The notes beneath the pieces were generated by a model that did not search any database, had not been told where the DNA came from, and was given only the letters and a program-made list of their open reading frames with translations. Shown here piece after piece: positions 30,065-30,979 of a stretch of DNA of 30,979 nt. The stretch comes from a virus: IMG/VR virus record IMGVR_UViG_3300020194_000601, positions 1 to 30,979 of that record, one strand, 5' to 3'. Position 1 is the first letter of the stretch, and the number at the start of each line of letters is the position of its first letter. The position numbers were made by a program, and so were the translations under genes.

Positions 30065-30592
30065 TTACGTAATTGTGTAGTTCAGATATTTAAATGTTAC
30101 ATTCAATCTCGCAAGATCGTCTTGGTTACTCCATGCCATCTGCATCTGATCGACAGCAATTGGATAACATTCATAAAGTTTATATGTTTTGGATAGACCG
30201 CCGTCTGGTTTGTATACTCTGATCTCGATAACACCCGTTGCGTAGTCTCTATAATAACCAGGATAGTAAAGTCTATCGCCTTTAATATCGACAATTTTAT
30301 TCACCCAATCATTAACATTCTTTAGAATCGAACCATCTTCATCGACTGTAAATGTAATCGTTATTTCTTGTGGATTATACGAATAAGGAACCGTATATGC
30401 CGCGCCCGTTGAGTAAGGTTTATAGTTGTCGATATTCGCAAATGCGGCACCAGGGAGCGATAGTGCTTCCGCTCTATACGAGTGCATCGCGCCAGAGAAT
30501 GTGCCTCCGAATATCCAGCACTCAAAGCTACTCGGCTTAATTGAGCCTTTTGCAGTACCTTCTTGCTTAAACTTTTCTACGCTGAATGGCAT
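30065..30592 (-). CDS. Tail-tube/baseplate-tube-like protein (gp19/gp54-type fold likely)
   Basis: A 175-aa protein has the blocks IKPSSFECWIFGGTFSGAM, a beta-rich middle (YSYNPQEITITFTVDEDGS, VNDWVNKIVD, YRDYATGVIEIRVY) and the end YPIAVDQMQMAWSNQDDLARLNVTFKYLNY. The "CYPIAV..M.W...D...L.VTF.Y" end is typical of the contractile tail tube fold (gp19, tube initiator and cap proteins). It is followed by gp26 and the tape-measure-like gene, as a tube protein would be. Whether it is the main tube or a minor baseplate tube protein cannot be decided here. Confidence 0.65.
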   Translation of the reverse strand: MPFSVEKFKQEGTAKGSIKPSSFECWIFGGTFSGAMHSYRAEALSLPGAAFANIDNYKPYSTGAAYTVPYSYNPQEITITFTVDEDGSILKNVNDWVNKIVDIKGDRLYYPGYYRDYATGVIEIRVYKPDGGLSKTYKLYECYPIAVDQMQMAWSNQDDLARLNVTFKYLNYTIT

Positions 30593-30596
30593 TTTT

Positions 30597-30979
30597 TTAT
30601 CCGTTTCTTATGATTTGTTTTGATTCATTCCAGACTTTTGATTTCTTGCCCTTTCTGAATCTTTCAGTCGGCAAGAACAGAGCAGTGTCCCAATCTTCAT
30701 ATGGAATGTATAGCAATCGTGATCTTAAATGATTAGACAGATATCGTTTCACAGTAGGTCTAAAATAATTATATTTTGCCGCACTGTTTAAGAATGAATA
30801 AGTCAACCTTAGTTTTTTACTATCTCGCAGTCTGTCATCTCGCTCAATATCGTACAATTTATCCATTAATCTGGCTCTGTACATGAGAGGAAGATAGTGC
30901 ATATTCATTCCAAGAAAGCCGTCTTTGTATTTATCTAACACAAATATGAGAGGAAATCTATCGTAGTATGGTAATGTCT
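30597..30979 (-). CDS. Conserved T4-like structural-cluster protein (5' truncated by window edge)
   Basis: The frame is open from the right edge; the internal GTG at 30941 is not the real start because coding continues upstream (TLPYYDRFPLIFVLDKYKDG). The visible 126 residues include GFLGMNMHYLPLMYRARLMDKL and the end WDTALFLPTERFRKGKKSKVW. I recall this family as a widely conserved protein in marine T4-like phage structural regions but cannot give a firm function. Its stop lies 4 bases before the tube-like gene, so they are co-transcribed. Confidence 0.75.
   Translation of the reverse strand, partial: TLPYYDRFPLIFVLDKYKDGFLGMNMHYLPLMYRARLMDKLYDIERDDRLRDSKKLRLTYSFLNSAAKYNYFRPTVKRYLSNHLRSRLLYIPYEDWDTALFLPTERFRKGKKSKVWNESKQIIRNG

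Overview
The window is a gene-dense segment of a lytic, T4-like marine myovirus genome. The evidence is a T4-type replication set (gp61 primase, RNase H, and gp33-gp59-gp32 in the T4 order), a phage nucleotide-synthesis cluster (NrdA, ThyX, NrdB, glutaredoxin), PhoH, a RecB-like exonuclease, 2OG-Fe(II) oxygenases and a T4 gp26-type tail protein. Near-perfect sigma70 promoters (TTGACA-N16-18-TATAAT) suggest a proteobacterial host. T4-type late promoters (TATAAATA) are also present. No tRNA, rRNA, IS element, integrase or CRISPR array was seen. No stretch longer than about 300 bases lacks a gene.

Layout. (1) 1-4604, + strand, late genes: a mosaic repeat-cassette structural protein cut by the left edge, a duplicated-motif small protein, an Ig-domain structural protein, two conserved unknowns, then a lysis cassette (overlapping inner and outer spanins plus an XhlA-like membrane protein). 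(2) 4605-13981, + strand: a consensus early promoter drives gp61 primase, a 2OG oxygenase, small proteins, NrdA, an unknown protein with its own late promoter, ThyX, NrdB, a CxxC miniprotein, a GIY-YIG nuclease, glutaredoxin, a GT4-like glycosyltransferase and small proteins. (3) 13953-18313, + strand: a second consensus promoter drives RNase H, conserved small proteins, an FmdB-like protein, a second 2OG oxygenase, PhoH, a PD-(D/E)XK nuclease and a cupin-like protein. (4) 18314-21397, + strand: a visibly GC-richer early-type block with several promoters. It holds a HELAH metallopeptidase, four small unknowns and a DUF932/TIGR03299-like protein, and ends in a UUCG terminator. (5) 21398-23615, + strand: an unknown protein, gp33, gp59 and gp32, closed by a UUCG terminator. 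(6) 23614-30979, - strand, read right to left: an edge-truncated conserved protein, a tail-tube-like protein, gp26, a 54-aa ORF, and a 1841-aa protein with tape-measure hallmarks.

How the genes work together. gp61, gp59, gp32 and RNase H serve lagging-strand replication. NrdA/B, glutaredoxin and ThyX supply deoxynucleotides. gp33 links replication to late transcription, which the TATAAATA sites would receive. The most notable observation is in block 6. The end of gp26 carries a T_TTT_TTC slippery heptamer in the correct phase, and a -1 slip there would run straight into the frame of the 54-aa ORF. Together with the order tube, gp26, 54-aa ORF, giant tape-measure-like protein, this reproduces the tail-assembly-chaperone arrangement of lambda and P2 type phages (G and G-T) inside a T4-like genome. 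Function names rest on motif reading by eye; no database search was run.
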